NCBI GenBank assembly: GCA_035310125.1
Contig: DATGEP010000333.1
Location: 1-46,932 of the forward strand
DNA from: DATGEP01 sp035310125
GTDB taxonomy: Bacteria; Chloroflexota; Ktedonobacteria; Ktedonobacterales; JADMIN01
Reading direction: 5' to 3'
DNA: 46,932 bases
Each line of letters opens with the position of its first letter. The first letter of the stretch is position 1. Position numbers and translations under genes: made by a program. Under the pieces are notes generated by a model that made no database searches, had not been told where the DNA came from, and worked only from the letters and a program-made list of their open reading frames with translations. Positions 7,524-16,973 of this stretch are shown piece by piece.

Positions 7524-8605
7524 TGCTGGGCGAACCTCTTCCGGCATCGGTACCTTCCGGCATGCCACTCTCTACAGCTCCCGCGCACAGGCAATTTTCC
7601 GGGGATTCCGCGTTCATTGCGCGTCAGGTTGCCGTCACTGTGCCCGCCACCTGCGCCAATCTCGGTCCCGGATTCGACTGCCTCGCGCTTGCCCTCTCAC
7701 TGCGCAACCGCTTCGAGGTTACGCTACAGGCAGCGAGTGGAGATGGTCCACCCGCGTCACGCATCGAAGTGCTGGGCACTCCGGAAGACGTTGGACATCT
7801 CGCATCAGCGCGCGACAACCTCTTCCTCACCGCATTTCGATGTCTCTGCGAGCAACAACACGTTTCGATGCCGCCTGTCTCCGCGCGCATACACGTCAAT
7901 CTCCCGCCGGGCCGCGGCCTTGGCAGCAGCGCCACCGCCGTCGTCGCTGGTCTCCTTGCCGCCAATACCTTGCTGGGCAAACCCCTGGAGGATTCGGCCC
8001 TGCTCGATCTTGCCATCGCCTGCGAGCCAGGCCACCACGCCGACAATGTCGCGGCGGCACTCTATGGCGGCATGGTCGTCACCGGCGTGCGCGGCGCCGA
8101 TGGTCGCCTGGTTACGCTCACCTGTCCCGTGCCGCCAAGTCTGCGCGCCGTGCTGTTCATCCCAGACATGCCCATGTCAACAGTACGGGGACGCTCCCTG
8201 TTGCCGGATACCTACACGCGCGCCGACGTCACATTCAACCTGGGCCGTGTAGCGCTGCTCCTTGGGGCATTCTCAACAGGAAAACTCAATCTGCTCGCAT
8301 CAGCAATGGACGACCGCATCCACCAGCCCTACCGCGAGCGACTGTTCCCCGCGTCGCGCCCGCTTATCGCGGCGGCTTGCGAGGCAGGAGCACACGGCGC
8401 CTGCCTCTCTGGTGGCGGCTCCTCTATTCTTGCTCTCGTGACCGATAACGCCGAAGCGGTCCGCGCGGCAATGGAAGCCACAGCGCGCGACCACGGTGTT
8501 GCCGGTCAAGGCCGCGTCGCCGAGATTTCCCCAGTGGGTGCCCGCGCCACCCTCCACGAGATGTGCGCATCGTATGAGTGCGAGGAAGGAGGCAACGATG
8601 TCTGA
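7523..8605 (+). CDS. thrB: Homoserine kinase
   Basis: 360 residues. A GHMP kinase phosphorylating homoserine to O-phosphohomoserine. VTVPATCANLGPGFDCL at 39-55 and PPGRGLGSSA at 128-137 (ATP-binding GHMP loop) are diagnostic; GACLSGGGSSI near the C-terminus is the third motif. The N-terminus carries about 34 extra residues before the conserved core. GTG at 7520 and ATG at 7523 are both possible starts; ATG is preferred with GGAGG 7 bases upstream. It overlaps thrC by 8 bp. Confidence 0.93.
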   Translation: MLGEPLPASVPSGMPLSTAPAHRQFSGDSAFIARQVAVTVPATCANLGPGFDCLALALSLRNRFEVTLQAASGDGPPASRIEVLGTPEDVGHLASARDNLFLTAFRCLCEQQHVSMPPVSARIHVNLPPGRGLGSSATAVVAGLLAANTLLGKPLEDSALLDLAIACEPGHHADNVAAALYGGMVVTGVRGADGRLVTLTCPVPPSLRAVLFIPDMPMSTVRGRSLLPDTYTRADVTFNLGRVALLLGAFSTGKLNLLASAMDDRIHQPYRERLFPASRPLIAAACEAGAHGACLSGGGSSILALVTDNAEAVRAAMEATARDHGVAGQGRVAEISPVGARATLHEMCASYECEEGGNDV

Positions 8606-9926
8606 CAAAGACTCAACACATCCCGCCAGCTTAACGCTTGTCTGTGCCTCGTGCGGCGCGACCGCTCCCGGCGCCACCACCCGTTTCCGCTGCGAGTGTG
8701 GTGTTCCACTGGACCTACCCGCGGAGACGTTTCCCATCCAGCACGTGACTCCGCAGCAGCTGCGCTTTCAGTTCGCAGGGCGACTCTCAGCACCGCCGGG
8801 TGATCTCTCCGCCAGCGGAGTCTGGCGTTACCGAGAGCTGGTGCTGCCGCTGACCGGGGAGCATGTCGTCACTCGTCAGGAGGGTAATACCCCACTCTAC
8901 CATGTCGGCGCCGCGGAGCGCGGTGGCTGGCGACGAATTGGCGAGTACGCAGGCATCGAGCGGCTGTTTCTCAAGCATGAAGGCGCCAATCCTACCGGCA
9001 GTTTCAAAGACCGGGGTATGACGGTGGGAATAAGCGTTGCCCGTGCGCTTGGTGCGCGGGCTGTTGCTTGCGCCTCAACTGGCAATACCTCCGCTTCGCT
9101 CGCCGCCTATGCGGCCCAGGCCGGACTACCCGCGCTCGTGTTCCTTCCCGCCGGCAAAGTCGCTGGCGGGAAGCTCGCACAGACGCTAGCCTTCGGTGCG
9201 CGGCTAGTGGAAGTAGATGGCGACTTCGACGAGGCCATGTGCCAGGTGGAAAGAGTTGCTAGCGAACTGGGAATCTACCTGCTCAACTCCATTAATCCCT
9301 ACCGTTTGGCCGGACAGCGCAGCATCGCCTACGAGCTGCTGCAACAATTCGACTGGCAGCCACCGGACTGGATTGTGCTGCCCGCCGGTAATCTCGGCAA
9401 CACCTCCGCCATCGGTGCGGGGCTGCTTCATGCCCATGCCCTCGGCCTCATCGGGCGCGTGCCGCGTATCGCCGCCGTCCAGGCTGCCGGTGCCAACCCG
9501 TTCTACCGCAGCTTTGCCGCCAGTTGGCAGGAGCTTCAGCCGGTGCACGCCGCCACCCGCGCCACCGCTATCAATATCGGCGCACCAGTCAGTGTTCGCC
9601 GTGCGCGTGCCGTCGTCGAAGCAACCAATGGCGTCGTCACAGAAGCCTCCGACGAGGACATCTTTGCCGCCAAAGCCGCGATTGATCGTGCGGGCATCGG
9701 CTGCGAGCCAGCGTCCGCGGCGGCGCTTGCGGGTGCACACCGCCTCGTCCATGAGGGCGTCATCGCGCACGACAGCAGCGTCGTGCTTATCCTCACCGGC
9801 CACCTCCTCAAAGATCCTGAGCAGGCGACCGGGCCGCAGGCTGAAGATACTGGAGGCGCCACACCAGAGCTTGACACCTTGCTGCATGCTGTTCGCGAGG
9901 CTGTCAAGCGTTCAGAGCACAGGTGA
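8598..9926 (+). CDS. thrC: Threonine synthase
   Basis: 442 residues. PLP enzyme converting O-phosphohomoserine to threonine. GSFKDRGM at 134-141 holds the PLP lysine (Lys137), and ASTGNTSASLAAYAA is the phosphate-binding loop region. The N-terminus has a CxxC...CxC knuckle (Cys16, 19, 32, 34), as in threonine synthases with a small zinc-ribbon-like leader. The start at 8598 follows GGAAGGAGG; longer frames run back into thrB without a better site. Last gene of the operon; no clear terminator follows. Confidence 0.94.
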   Translation: MSDKDSTHPASLTLVCASCGATAPGATTRFRCECGVPLDLPAETFPIQHVTPQQLRFQFAGRLSAPPGDLSASGVWRYRELVLPLTGEHVVTRQEGNTPLYHVGAAERGGWRRIGEYAGIERLFLKHEGANPTGSFKDRGMTVGISVARALGARAVACASTGNTSASLAAYAAQAGLPALVFLPAGKVAGGKLAQTLAFGARLVEVDGDFDEAMCQVERVASELGIYLLNSINPYRLAGQRSIAYELLQQFDWQPPDWIVLPAGNLGNTSAIGAGLLHAHALGLIGRVPRIAAVQAAGANPFYRSFAASWQELQPVHAATRATAINIGAPVSVRRARAVVEATNGVVTEASDEDIFAAKAAIDRAGIGCEPASAAALAGAHRLVHEGVIAHDSSVVLILTGHLLKDPEQATGPQAEDTGGATPELDTLLHAVREAVKRSEHR

Positions 9927-10104
9927 ACATGCAAGCAGTAAGCCAGGCTACGCGGTGGCATTTGTGCGCTTGTGTTCAGCATCTCCGTCTCGCGCGGACA
10001 CGGCTTGTCGCGATTCTACAGCCTCGAAGGAGTATCACGACGCCGCCCGCTCCCGCAGGCGGTAGTACCCTTGGTACAGGACTTCCTGCCCGCGCCCATA
10101 ACTC

Positions 10105-10133
10105 TTGCGGCGCCAATTCACGAGTGCTATACT
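10105..10133 (+). promoter_or_regulatory. Promoter of the sigma factor gene
   Basis: -35 TTGCGG (10105-10110), 17-bp spacer, -10 TATACT (10128-10133). The predicted start near 10140 leaves a leader of about 27 bases containing GGAGG. It also argues against a sigma-factor start at 9972. Confidence 0.65.
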
Positions 10134-10166
10134 GCGCGCACGAGTCCTGGAGGAACGAGCGATTTG

Positions 10167-11102
10167 ATGAGTATGGACGAGCACGCGGCAACCTATGAGG
10201 CAGAGCGAGCGGCGCGCATGGCCCACGACCGCGAGATGGCCGTGGAGGTCGAAGCCGCCGATTTGAGCGGCCTTGCGCAAAGTGACAGTTTACGCCTATA
10301 TCTTCGTGAGATTTCACGGATTCCGTTGTTGTCGGCGCAAAGCGAGCTGGAGTGCGCCCGGCGCATCGAACGCGGCGACCGCGAAGCCCGTAATCACCTC
10401 ATCGAGGCCAACCTCCGCCTCGTCGTCAGCATTGCCAAAAAATACGTCGGCCAGGGGCTTTCCCTCGAAGATCTCATCGGTGAGGGCAATATCGGCCTGA
10501 TTCGTGCCGTCACGAAATTCGATCCCAGCAAAGGCTTTCGCTTCTCCACGTACGCGACGTGGTGGATCAAACAGGCAATCACCCGCTCCATTCTCGAAGG
10601 CACGCGCGCCGTTCGCCTGCCCGTCTACATCATGGAAGAGGTCATGCGTGTCAAACGCATGACCCGCCAGCTCTACCAGGAGCTTGGTTATGAGCCGACC
10701 ACCGCACAGATTGGCGAACGCCTCGGTATTTCCGGTGATCGAGTGAGCGAGCTGCTGGTTTGGGCTGAAAAGGTCTTCTCGCTGGATGCGCCCCTCTCCG
10801 AAGAAGAAGAGAACTCCCTTGCCGATATCATCGAAGACCCTTCCGCGCAGGGGCCGCAAGAAATCACTGACCGCGCCCTTCTCCGCGACGAGGTGCGTCG
10901 CGTCTTGAGCAATCTCACACTGCGCGAGCGCCAGGTCATCGAGTTGCGCTTCGGCCTCGTGGACGACCACGACCATACCCTCGAAGAAGTCGGCAAAAAG
11001 CTCAAAGTCACCCGTGAACGCGTGCGCCAGATCGAGGAACGCGCCATTCGCAAGCTTCGCCACCCGCAGTCTAGCCGCGTCCTAAAGGATTACCTGGATT
11101 AA
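10167..11102 (+). CDS. RNA polymerase sigma factor, sigma-70 group 1/2 (RpoD/SigA-like)
   Basis: 311 residues. Directs core RNA polymerase to -35/-10 promoters. Region 1.2 (DSLRLYLREI), region 2 (LIEANLRLVVSIAKKYVGQG; GFRFSTYATWWIKQAI, the -10 recognition and melting helix), region 3 and region 4 (TLEEVGKKLKVTRERVRQIE, the -35 helix-turn-helix) are all present. It lacks the long acidic region 1.1, so it may be a short primary sigma or a group 2 sigma. The start is ATG at 10167; TTG at 10164 has slightly better spacing from GGAGG (10149-10153). The frame upstream to 9972 lies before the promoter. Confidence 0.9.
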   Translation: MSMDEHAATYEAERAARMAHDREMAVEVEAADLSGLAQSDSLRLYLREISRIPLLSAQSELECARRIERGDREARNHLIEANLRLVVSIAKKYVGQGLSLEDLIGEGNIGLIRAVTKFDPSKGFRFSTYATWWIKQAITRSILEGTRAVRLPVYIMEEVMRVKRMTRQLYQELGYEPTTAQIGERLGISGDRVSELLVWAEKVFSLDAPLSEEEENSLADIIEDPSAQGPQEITDRALLRDEVRRVLSNLTLRERQVIELRFGLVDDHDHTLEEVGKKLKVTRERVRQIEERAIRKLRHPQSSRVLKDYLD

Positions 11103-11184
11103 GCCTACGCTTGCGCAATCGGGAAGCCAGCCTGCACGGCAGGAAGCTCATCCCGTTCAAGCGGTAGCGTTTTCGCACCCGCAC

Positions 11185-11325
11185 TCACTCGCCGAGAGCC
11201 GTATCGGTAGACTCTTCGGCCAGTTCGCGCCTCAAGATCGCATATGCCGCGAGCGACTTATCTCGCTGGGTACGCAGCTCGCGAAACTTCATCTGAGTAA
11301 TGAATTGCTCGGTAGCCGTGATCAT
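11185..11325 (-). CDS. Small protein, 46 residues, unknown
   Basis: A short open frame starting MITATEQFITQM with a strong Shine-Dalgarno (AGGAGG, 7 bases before ATG). The product is charged and probably helical (KFRELRTQRDKSLAAYAIL, then RRELAEES), without Cys or a membrane segment. It lies on the same strand about 90 bp downstream of the selenoprotein gene and converges on the sigma factor gene. It resembles no family I recognise. The ribosome binding site and codon use are the only support; it could be co-transcribed with the peroxiredoxin-selenoprotein operon. Confidence 0.5.
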   Translation of the reverse strand: MITATEQFITQMKFRELRTQRDKSLAAYAILRRELAEESTDTALGE

Positions 11326-11415
11326 CACACATCCTCCTGGTTCCTAAGCGGCAGCATTCCTGCGCCATTGTAGCATTCCATCAAGCTATCAGACTGTCAG
11401 CCTGGCAGGCGCCAG

Positions 11416-12141
11416 CTACTCCGCAACAATCTCGCCTCCGTGCGGGATAGCAGGGTCGGGCACATACTCGGGGTATTCGATCTCCCAGATGTGGCCTGGC
11501 TCCTCGCGCTCCTCCCATCGTCGCAGCGCGTCTTGTAACACGTGGCGCTGCAAGGCGTTCTGATGTGGGCCGCCCAGGCAGTCACCCAGTAAGAAACCGA
11601 CCGGTGCGATGGCACGCGGCGGCCCCATCTCGCGTGAGGCCCTGGGAACGAGCGTGATGAGCACCGTAGGCAGACCAAGCATTTCGATTTCACGCTGGAT
11701 CGCGACGACCGTGCGATGACAGAGCGGTCAGCCCGCCGTCAGCAGCACGGCGTCTGCCCGCGAGCGCTCGATAACCTTCGCCATTTCTGGCGCGGCCCGC
11801 TCATAGAGGTCGCGCAGCTGCTGGCTGTAGCCCATGAAGCCAAGATGCTTGTCGCCCACGCCGCCGATAATCCCCTCCGTCGCCAGCTCGCGCAGCCGGT
11901 CAATCGGAAAGACACAATTGATGTCCTGGTCGGCGTGCCGGTGGTCATAGTAGGCGTGCGTCACCATCAGGTCGCTGGCTTCCACATCGCCAGGCAGCAG
12001 CCGCCAGGAGTTATCGCCGTCCATATTGAATGGCTCCTGCTCGCGCAGATGGACGCCCGCTGTACTGACCAGCGCGAAGACCGTCTCGCTCAGCTCGCGT
12101 CGGCGCGGCGTGTAGGGAATGCAGCGCCGGGACATCGGCAT
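11416..12141 (-). CDS. Selenoprotein of the GrdB-related (glycine/sarcosine/betaine reductase B) family
   Basis: Read through one in-frame UGA (11728-11730), this is a 241-residue protein with selenocysteine at residue 138. Before the UGA the frame ends ADAVLLTAG; after it the same frame continues PLCHRTVVAIQREIEMLG and runs to 11416. The resulting G-U-P-L-C is a U-x-x-C redox motif at the conserved Sec position of glycine/betaine/proline reductase B-type proteins. A bSECIS-like hairpin follows at the right distance (11699-11717). The start ATG follows TAGGAG, which overlaps the peroxiredoxin stop, so the genes are likely coupled. Probable role: thiol/selenol redox chemistry, perhaps reducing the partner peroxiredoxin (inference). 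The alternative is a pseudogene with a nonsense mutation, unlikely given the intact frame on both sides. Confidence 0.8.
11699..11717 (-). promoter_or_regulatory. bSECIS-like hairpin
   Basis: On the minus-strand mRNA, AUCGCAC and GU-C-GCGAU form a 7-bp stem with one bulged C, closed by a GGUC loop. The loop starts 17 bases after the UGA. The E. coli fdhF element likewise presents GGUC in its loop about 18 bases after UGA, where SelB binds. Pairing and distance are read directly; SelB recognition is inferred. Confidence 0.65.
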
Positions 12142-12151
12142 GACGACGCTC

Positions 12152-12640
12152 CTAGCTCAGCTTGCGTAGAATCTCAAATAGCTCTTCGTTGTCAGGTGCC
12201 TCGCCGGTTGGGCGGTGGACATGAATCCAGGCGATCTTGCCGCTCTTGTCAATCACGAAGAGCGCTCGCTCCGGCATGCCCGCTGCGTGCCGAACACCGT
12301 ACGCATCGGTTACTTTGCCTTGTGGATAGAAGTCTGAGAGCAGCGGGTAGCTGATGCCGAGTTTCTGGCCAAACTCGCGCAGCGAGTGGGTGGCATCCAT
12401 ACTGACGCCAAGCACCTGGGTGTCATACGACTGGAAACGCTCAAGCTCAGCCTGATAGGACGGCATCTGCGCGGAGCATGTGCCGCTGAATGCAAATGGG
12501 AAGAAGGCCAGAACGACATTCTTCTGGCCGCGATACTGGCTCAGTGTGATCGTTTCGCCTGTGCCGGACTTCAGTATAAAATCGGGCGCATCGTCTCCAG
12601 TCTTCAGCGTCGGCGTCGCCGCCAAGCTCGCAGTGCTCAC
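12152..12640 (-). CDS. Peroxiredoxin, AhpC/TSA family, single-cysteine
   Basis: 162 residues. Reduces hydrogen peroxide or organic hydroperoxides through a peroxidatic thiol. FPFAFSGTCSAQMP (47-60) carries the catalytic Cys55 with the family Ser/Thr three residues ahead. Cys55 is the only cysteine, so this is a 1-Cys enzyme with no resolving cysteine of its own and needs an external thiol or selenol. Start is GTG at 12640 with AAGGAG 10 bases upstream. The gene is 10 bp ahead of the selenoprotein gene, whose U-x-x-C motif is an obvious candidate partner. Confidence 0.9.
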   Translation of the reverse strand: MSTASLAATPTLKTGDDAPDFILKSGTGETITLSQYRGQKNVVLAFFPFAFSGTCSAQMPSYQAELERFQSYDTQVLGVSMDATHSLREFGQKLGISYPLLSDFYPQGKVTDAYGVRHAAGMPERALFVIDKSGKIAWIHVHRPTGEAPDNEELFEILRKLS

Positions 12641-12714
12641 TGTACGTCTGCTCCTTCGCGCATCAGGTGCGCTTGCTGAATGTGTCCGGACTCAGCCGGC
12701 ACAACCACAGGTTG

Positions 12715-12744
12715 ATCGTAGCAGTGCGGAAACGAGTGCGTCAA
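12715..12744 (-). promoter_or_regulatory. Promoter of the peroxiredoxin-selenoprotein operon
   Basis: On the minus strand -35 TTGACG (12739-12744), 18-bp spacer, -10 TACGAT (12715-12720). The predicted start near 12708 leaves about 68 bases of leader. It diverges from the clpP promoter 50 bp to the right. Confidence 0.5.
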
Positions 12745-12793
12745 ACTGGCAGCCCGCACGTTCGGCTGTTGAACCCCGTCCGCCGTCTCGCAT

Positions 12794-12823
12794 TTGACAC
12801 CATGCTTTATCGCGGGATATGCT
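12794..12823 (+). promoter_or_regulatory. Promoter of clpP
   Basis: -35 TTGACA (12794-12799, perfect), 18-bp spacer, -10 TATGCT (12818-12823). The leader is about 100 bases; CCCCG/CGGGG near 12890-12911 can pair just before the Shine-Dalgarno. No CIRCE element is seen. Confidence 0.5.
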
Positions 12824-12933
12824 ACCTGATACCAGTCATCGAGAGGACGCGCACGAGTGTCTTGTGAACTTCTCTCCCGATAGTATCGGCCCCGAACGGA
12901 ATATCCGGGGGCCACGCCCGTAAGGAGCGTCGC

Positions 12934-13608
<675 letters not shown>

Positions 13609-13636
13609 GCCGCGCCGCCAGAACCGAGTGGAATTG

Positions 13637-13671
13637 CCCTGAGGCACGCCCATCTGGGTTGCGCCTCAGGG
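13637..13671 (+). terminator. Terminator after clpP
   Basis: CCCTGAGGC (13637-13645) and GCCTCAGGG (13663-13671) form a 9-bp perfect stem, followed by TTATTCGTGTTT. Confidence 0.65.
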
Positions 13672-13697
13672 TTATTCGTGTTTGCGAGAGGACGAGC

Positions 13698-14417
13698 ATG
13701 GCCGCGACGAAGAGGGCAAGCCTGCACTGGCGCATCGTCCGTACGCTTTTCGAGATGCTCTATCGAAACCGTACGCTCTATTGGCTGGCAAGCACAATTC
13801 CCTTCGCTGGCCAGTGGCGGCGCTGGCAACGGCTCGTTCTACCGCGCATCGTGGGAAACGACGTGCTGGAGATTGGCTGCGGTATCGGCACCCTATTGGC
13901 GGACATGCTCGAAGCCGGCTACACCTGCACCGCCATCGAGCGCTCTCCCCAAATGATCGCCGCCACCCGCGCAGAGCTGCGCCGCCGGGGCTTTTCCGGC
14001 GCTCAGGATATCGTACGGCACGGCAGCGCACAGCGCCTGCCGTTCGCGGATGCCAGCTTCGATACCGTCGTAAGCACCTTCCCGACAGAGTACATCTACG
14101 ACCGGGCGACGCTGGCAGAGATTGCCCGTGTGCTTCGGCCCGGCGGGCGGCTCGTCGTGGTACTGGGCGCCGCGCTGCTGCCGGCGAACACGCTTCTGCT
14201 GCCGTTCGTCGCGGTGCAAACACTTGTATATGGCCGGACGGCGCCATCTCGCGCGAGCGATAGCATCGGCAGCACGGCGCCGTCCGATCCACTCTCCCCG
14301 CTACTGGCGCGCGCCGGCCTCGTGCCGCGCGGCGAGCGTGTTCGTGGTCCCTTCTGGATAGCGCATCTCGTGGTCGCGGAGAAGCCGGTTTCTCCGCAAA
14401 ATCCGACAGAAAACTGA
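13698..14417 (+). CDS. Class I SAM-dependent methyltransferase
   Basis: 239 residues. VLEIGCGIGTLLADM (56-70) is the SAM-binding motif I, AIERSPQMI is motif II with the acidic residue that contacts ribose, and LPFADASFDTVVSTFPTEYI and LRPGGRLVVV are the methyltransferase-11 (UbiE/COQ5-like) motifs. The substrate could be a quinone, a lipid or a small molecule; the motifs do not decide. The start at 13698 follows AGAGGA and lies after the clpP terminator; a longer frame from 13659 would run through that hairpin. No operon partner is apparent. Confidence 0.85.
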   Translation: MAATKRASLHWRIVRTLFEMLYRNRTLYWLASTIPFAGQWRRWQRLVLPRIVGNDVLEIGCGIGTLLADMLEAGYTCTAIERSPQMIAATRAELRRRGFSGAQDIVRHGSAQRLPFADASFDTVVSTFPTEYIYDRATLAEIARVLRPGGRLVVVLGAALLPANTLLLPFVAVQTLVYGRTAPSRASDSIGSTAPSDPLSPLLARAGLVPRGERVRGPFWIAHLVVAEKPVSPQNPTEN

Positions 14418-14589
14418 CCTATCAGGCTACCGAAAAGTAGTAAAATAGAATAGCGGGCATATGTGTGGCAGGGTCATCCAGCGCACGCCCTTGTGCATTG
14501 CGCCTGGCAAGTTCCCAAAGCGGCTCAGTGTCCCGCGTAGTTTGCGCTTTCGGGTACGTAATCACACATCCTGACACCACGGAAAGAAT

Positions 14590-16971
14590 TTGAAACCTAC
14601 AACACCTATGCATACGAAAAGTGTCGCCACGCTGGAATATCCCAAGATCATCGAACGCCTGGTCCGTGAGTGCGCATTCTCCGCTAGCAAAGAGCTTGCG
14701 CAACAGTTAACACCGAGCGCCGACGTGGACGAGGTGCGGCGGCGATTGTCCTACACCACTGAAGCGCTGCGTCTGATGGATTTGCGCCCAGATGCCGGCG
14801 TGCGCGGCGCCCGTGATGTGCGTCCCGATATCGTCGCCGCCGAGCTCGGCGCGATGCTCACACCCGGCGACCTTATAGACGTACTCGTCACCCTACGCGC
14901 CTCTGGCTACGTCGCCAAGATCATCACGCGGCTGGACGATTCTTTCCCGCTGCTCAAGGCGTTGGCAGTGGATATGCCTTCGCGGCCAGCGTTGGAAAGC
15001 CATATCGAGGAGAGCATTAGCGAGGATGGCGAGGTGCTGGATTCCGCCTCACCGGATCTGCGACGGCTCCGGTCAGAGATTCGCGGCGCGCAGCAACGCT
15101 TGCAGGAGCGGCTCGGCACACTCGTGAATGAGTTTCGCAGCGCGCTGCAAGAACCGATCATCACCATGCGCTCGGATCGCTATGTGTTGCCGGTGCGTGC
15201 TGAGGCACGCGGCCAGGTAAAAGGCATCGTCCACGATCAATCGGGTAGTGGTGCCACGGTCTTCGTCGAGCCGCTGGTGGTGGTCGAGATGAACAACCGA
15301 CTGCGTCAGCTTCATATCGCCGAGCGGCAAGAGGTTGAGCGCATCCTCACCGAGCTGTCCGCCGAGGTCGCCAAGGATGGCCCATATGTGCGACTGGCGG
15401 TAGAGCTGCTGGCCGAGCTAGATCTACACCTCGCCAAAGCGCGCTATGCCAGCCTGATCAATGCCAGCGAGCCGAAGATGAACACCCAGGGGCGGCTCAA
15501 GCTCGTCGCCGCGCGGCACCCGCTGCTGACCGGCAAAGTGGTACCGATAGACTTCCGACTGGGCGAAGAGTTCACGATGGTCGTCATTACGGGTCCGAAC
15601 ACCGGCGGCAAAACCGTCGCGCTGAAGACGGTAGGGCTGCTCTGCCTGATGGCGCAGGCGGGTCTCCATATCCCCGCACGCGACGACTCGGAGCTACCCG
15701 TCTACCAGGACGTGTTCTCGGATATCGGCGACGAGCAGAGCATCGAGCAGAGCCTCAGCACGTTCTCGTCGCACCTGAGTCGCATCGTTGAGATTTTGCG
15801 CGATGCCACACCCGGTTGCCTGGTGCTGCTGGATGAATTGGGCGCGGGCACGGATCCCAGCGAAGGCTCTGCGCTCGCTCGCGCAATCCTAACACACCTG
15901 AGCGAGCGCGGCGTGGAGACCATCGCCACAACGCACTACTCCGAGCTAAAAGTCTTCGCGCACGAGCGACCGGGCATTGCCAATGCCTCCGTCGAATTCG
16001 ACGTAGAGACGCTCTCGCCAACCTACCGCCTGAGCATTGGCTTACCGGGACGCAGCAATGCGCTGGCGATCGCTACGCGCCTTGGGCTGCCGCAGGAGAT
16101 CGTCGGACACGCGCGCGAGTTCCTGGGCAGCGAAGGTGTGGCGATGGAGACGCTTTTACAGGACTTGCAGGCGGACCGTAGCGCCGCCGCTGACGAGCGC
16201 TACCACCTGAGCATGGAGCGCGCCGAGGCGGAGCACCAGCGCCGTGAGCTGGAGCGCCAGCGCGCCGAGCTGGAGGATGAGCGCGTGCGCATCCTGAACG
16301 ACGCCCGCACGAGGGCGCGCCGCGAGCTGGAGTCCGTTCAGGCGGAGCTGGCACGCATCCGCACGCAGGTAGCGCGGCAGCAGATCGCCCCAGAGAAGCT
16401 GAGCGCGCTACGCTCCCAGACACAGCGGTTGGAAGAGAAGACAACGCCCGTTCCACCCCGCGTATCCAGGCGCCGCGTCGAAGAACCTGCCGAGACAGTG
16501 CTGGCCGGTCCGCTGGCAATCGGCGACACGGTACGTATACAAAGCATGGGGCAACGCGGTGAGCTTCTTTCCCTGCCGGACGCAAAGGGCGAAGTCGAGG
16601 TGCAGCTCGGCGCCCTCAAGATGCGTGTGCGCACCGGTGAGGTGGAACGCCTCAGTAAGCGGCAGGCGCGCGGAAGCGACAACCAGGCCGTCATTACCTT
16701 GCCGCCGCCGCGACCCGTGGAGACGCCCGATCTCCAGCTCGATCTGCGCGGCTGGCGAGTGGACGACTCGCTAGCCGCCGTAGACAAATATCTGAATGAC
16801 GCCTACCTTGCCGGCATGCCGTTCGTCCGCATCCTGCATGGCAAAGGCACGGGCGCGCTACGCCAGGCCGTGCGCGAGCAGCTTGCGCACCATCCGCTGG
16901 TCCGCTCCTTCGAGCCAGCCCCCGCCAACGAAGGCGGTGAGGGCATTACTATCGTGAATATCGCTAGCTAA
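14590..16971 (+). CDS. mutS2: Endonuclease MutS2
   Basis: 793 residues. MutS-family ATPase with a C-terminal Smr nuclease domain; in other bacteria it acts on branched DNA and suppresses recombination, or helps rescue collided ribosomes. Walker A ITGPNTGGKTVALKT lies near 332-346, Walker B CLVLLDELGAGTDPSEG downstream, followed by the TTHYSELK switch. A long charged coiled coil (about 515-630, rich in Glu/Arg) precedes the Smr domain (LDLRGWRVDD ... RILHGKGTGALR). The mismatch-recognition domain of MutS is absent, as expected for MutS2. The start is TTG at 14590 behind GGAAAG; ATG at 14608 is the alternative. The gene nearly abuts the convergent kinase gene. Confidence 0.95.
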   Translation: MKPTTPMHTKSVATLEYPKIIERLVRECAFSASKELAQQLTPSADVDEVRRRLSYTTEALRLMDLRPDAGVRGARDVRPDIVAAELGAMLTPGDLIDVLVTLRASGYVAKIITRLDDSFPLLKALAVDMPSRPALESHIEESISEDGEVLDSASPDLRRLRSEIRGAQQRLQERLGTLVNEFRSALQEPIITMRSDRYVLPVRAEARGQVKGIVHDQSGSGATVFVEPLVVVEMNNRLRQLHIAERQEVERILTELSAEVAKDGPYVRLAVELLAELDLHLAKARYASLINASEPKMNTQGRLKLVAARHPLLTGKVVPIDFRLGEEFTMVVITGPNTGGKTVALKTVGLLCLMAQAGLHIPARDDSELPVYQDVFSDIGDEQSIEQSLSTFSSHLSRIVEILRDATPGCLVLLDELGAGTDPSEGSALARAILTHLSERGVETIATTHYSELKVFAHERPGIANASVEFDVETLSPTYRLSIGLPGRSNALAIATRLGLPQEIVGHAREFLGSEGVAMETLLQDLQADRSAAADERYHLSMERAEAEHQRRELERQRAELEDERVRILNDARTRARRELESVQAELARIRTQVARQQIAPEKLSALRSQTQRLEEKTTPVPPRVSRRRVEEPAETVLAGPLAIGDTVRIQSMGQRGELLSLPDAKGEVEVQLGALKMRVRTGEVERLSKRQARGSDNQAVITLPPPRPVETPDLQLDLRGWRVDDSLAAVDKYLNDAYLAGMPFVRILHGKGTGALRQAVREQLAHHPLVRSFEPAPANEGGEGITIVNIAS

Positions 16972-16973
16972 GG

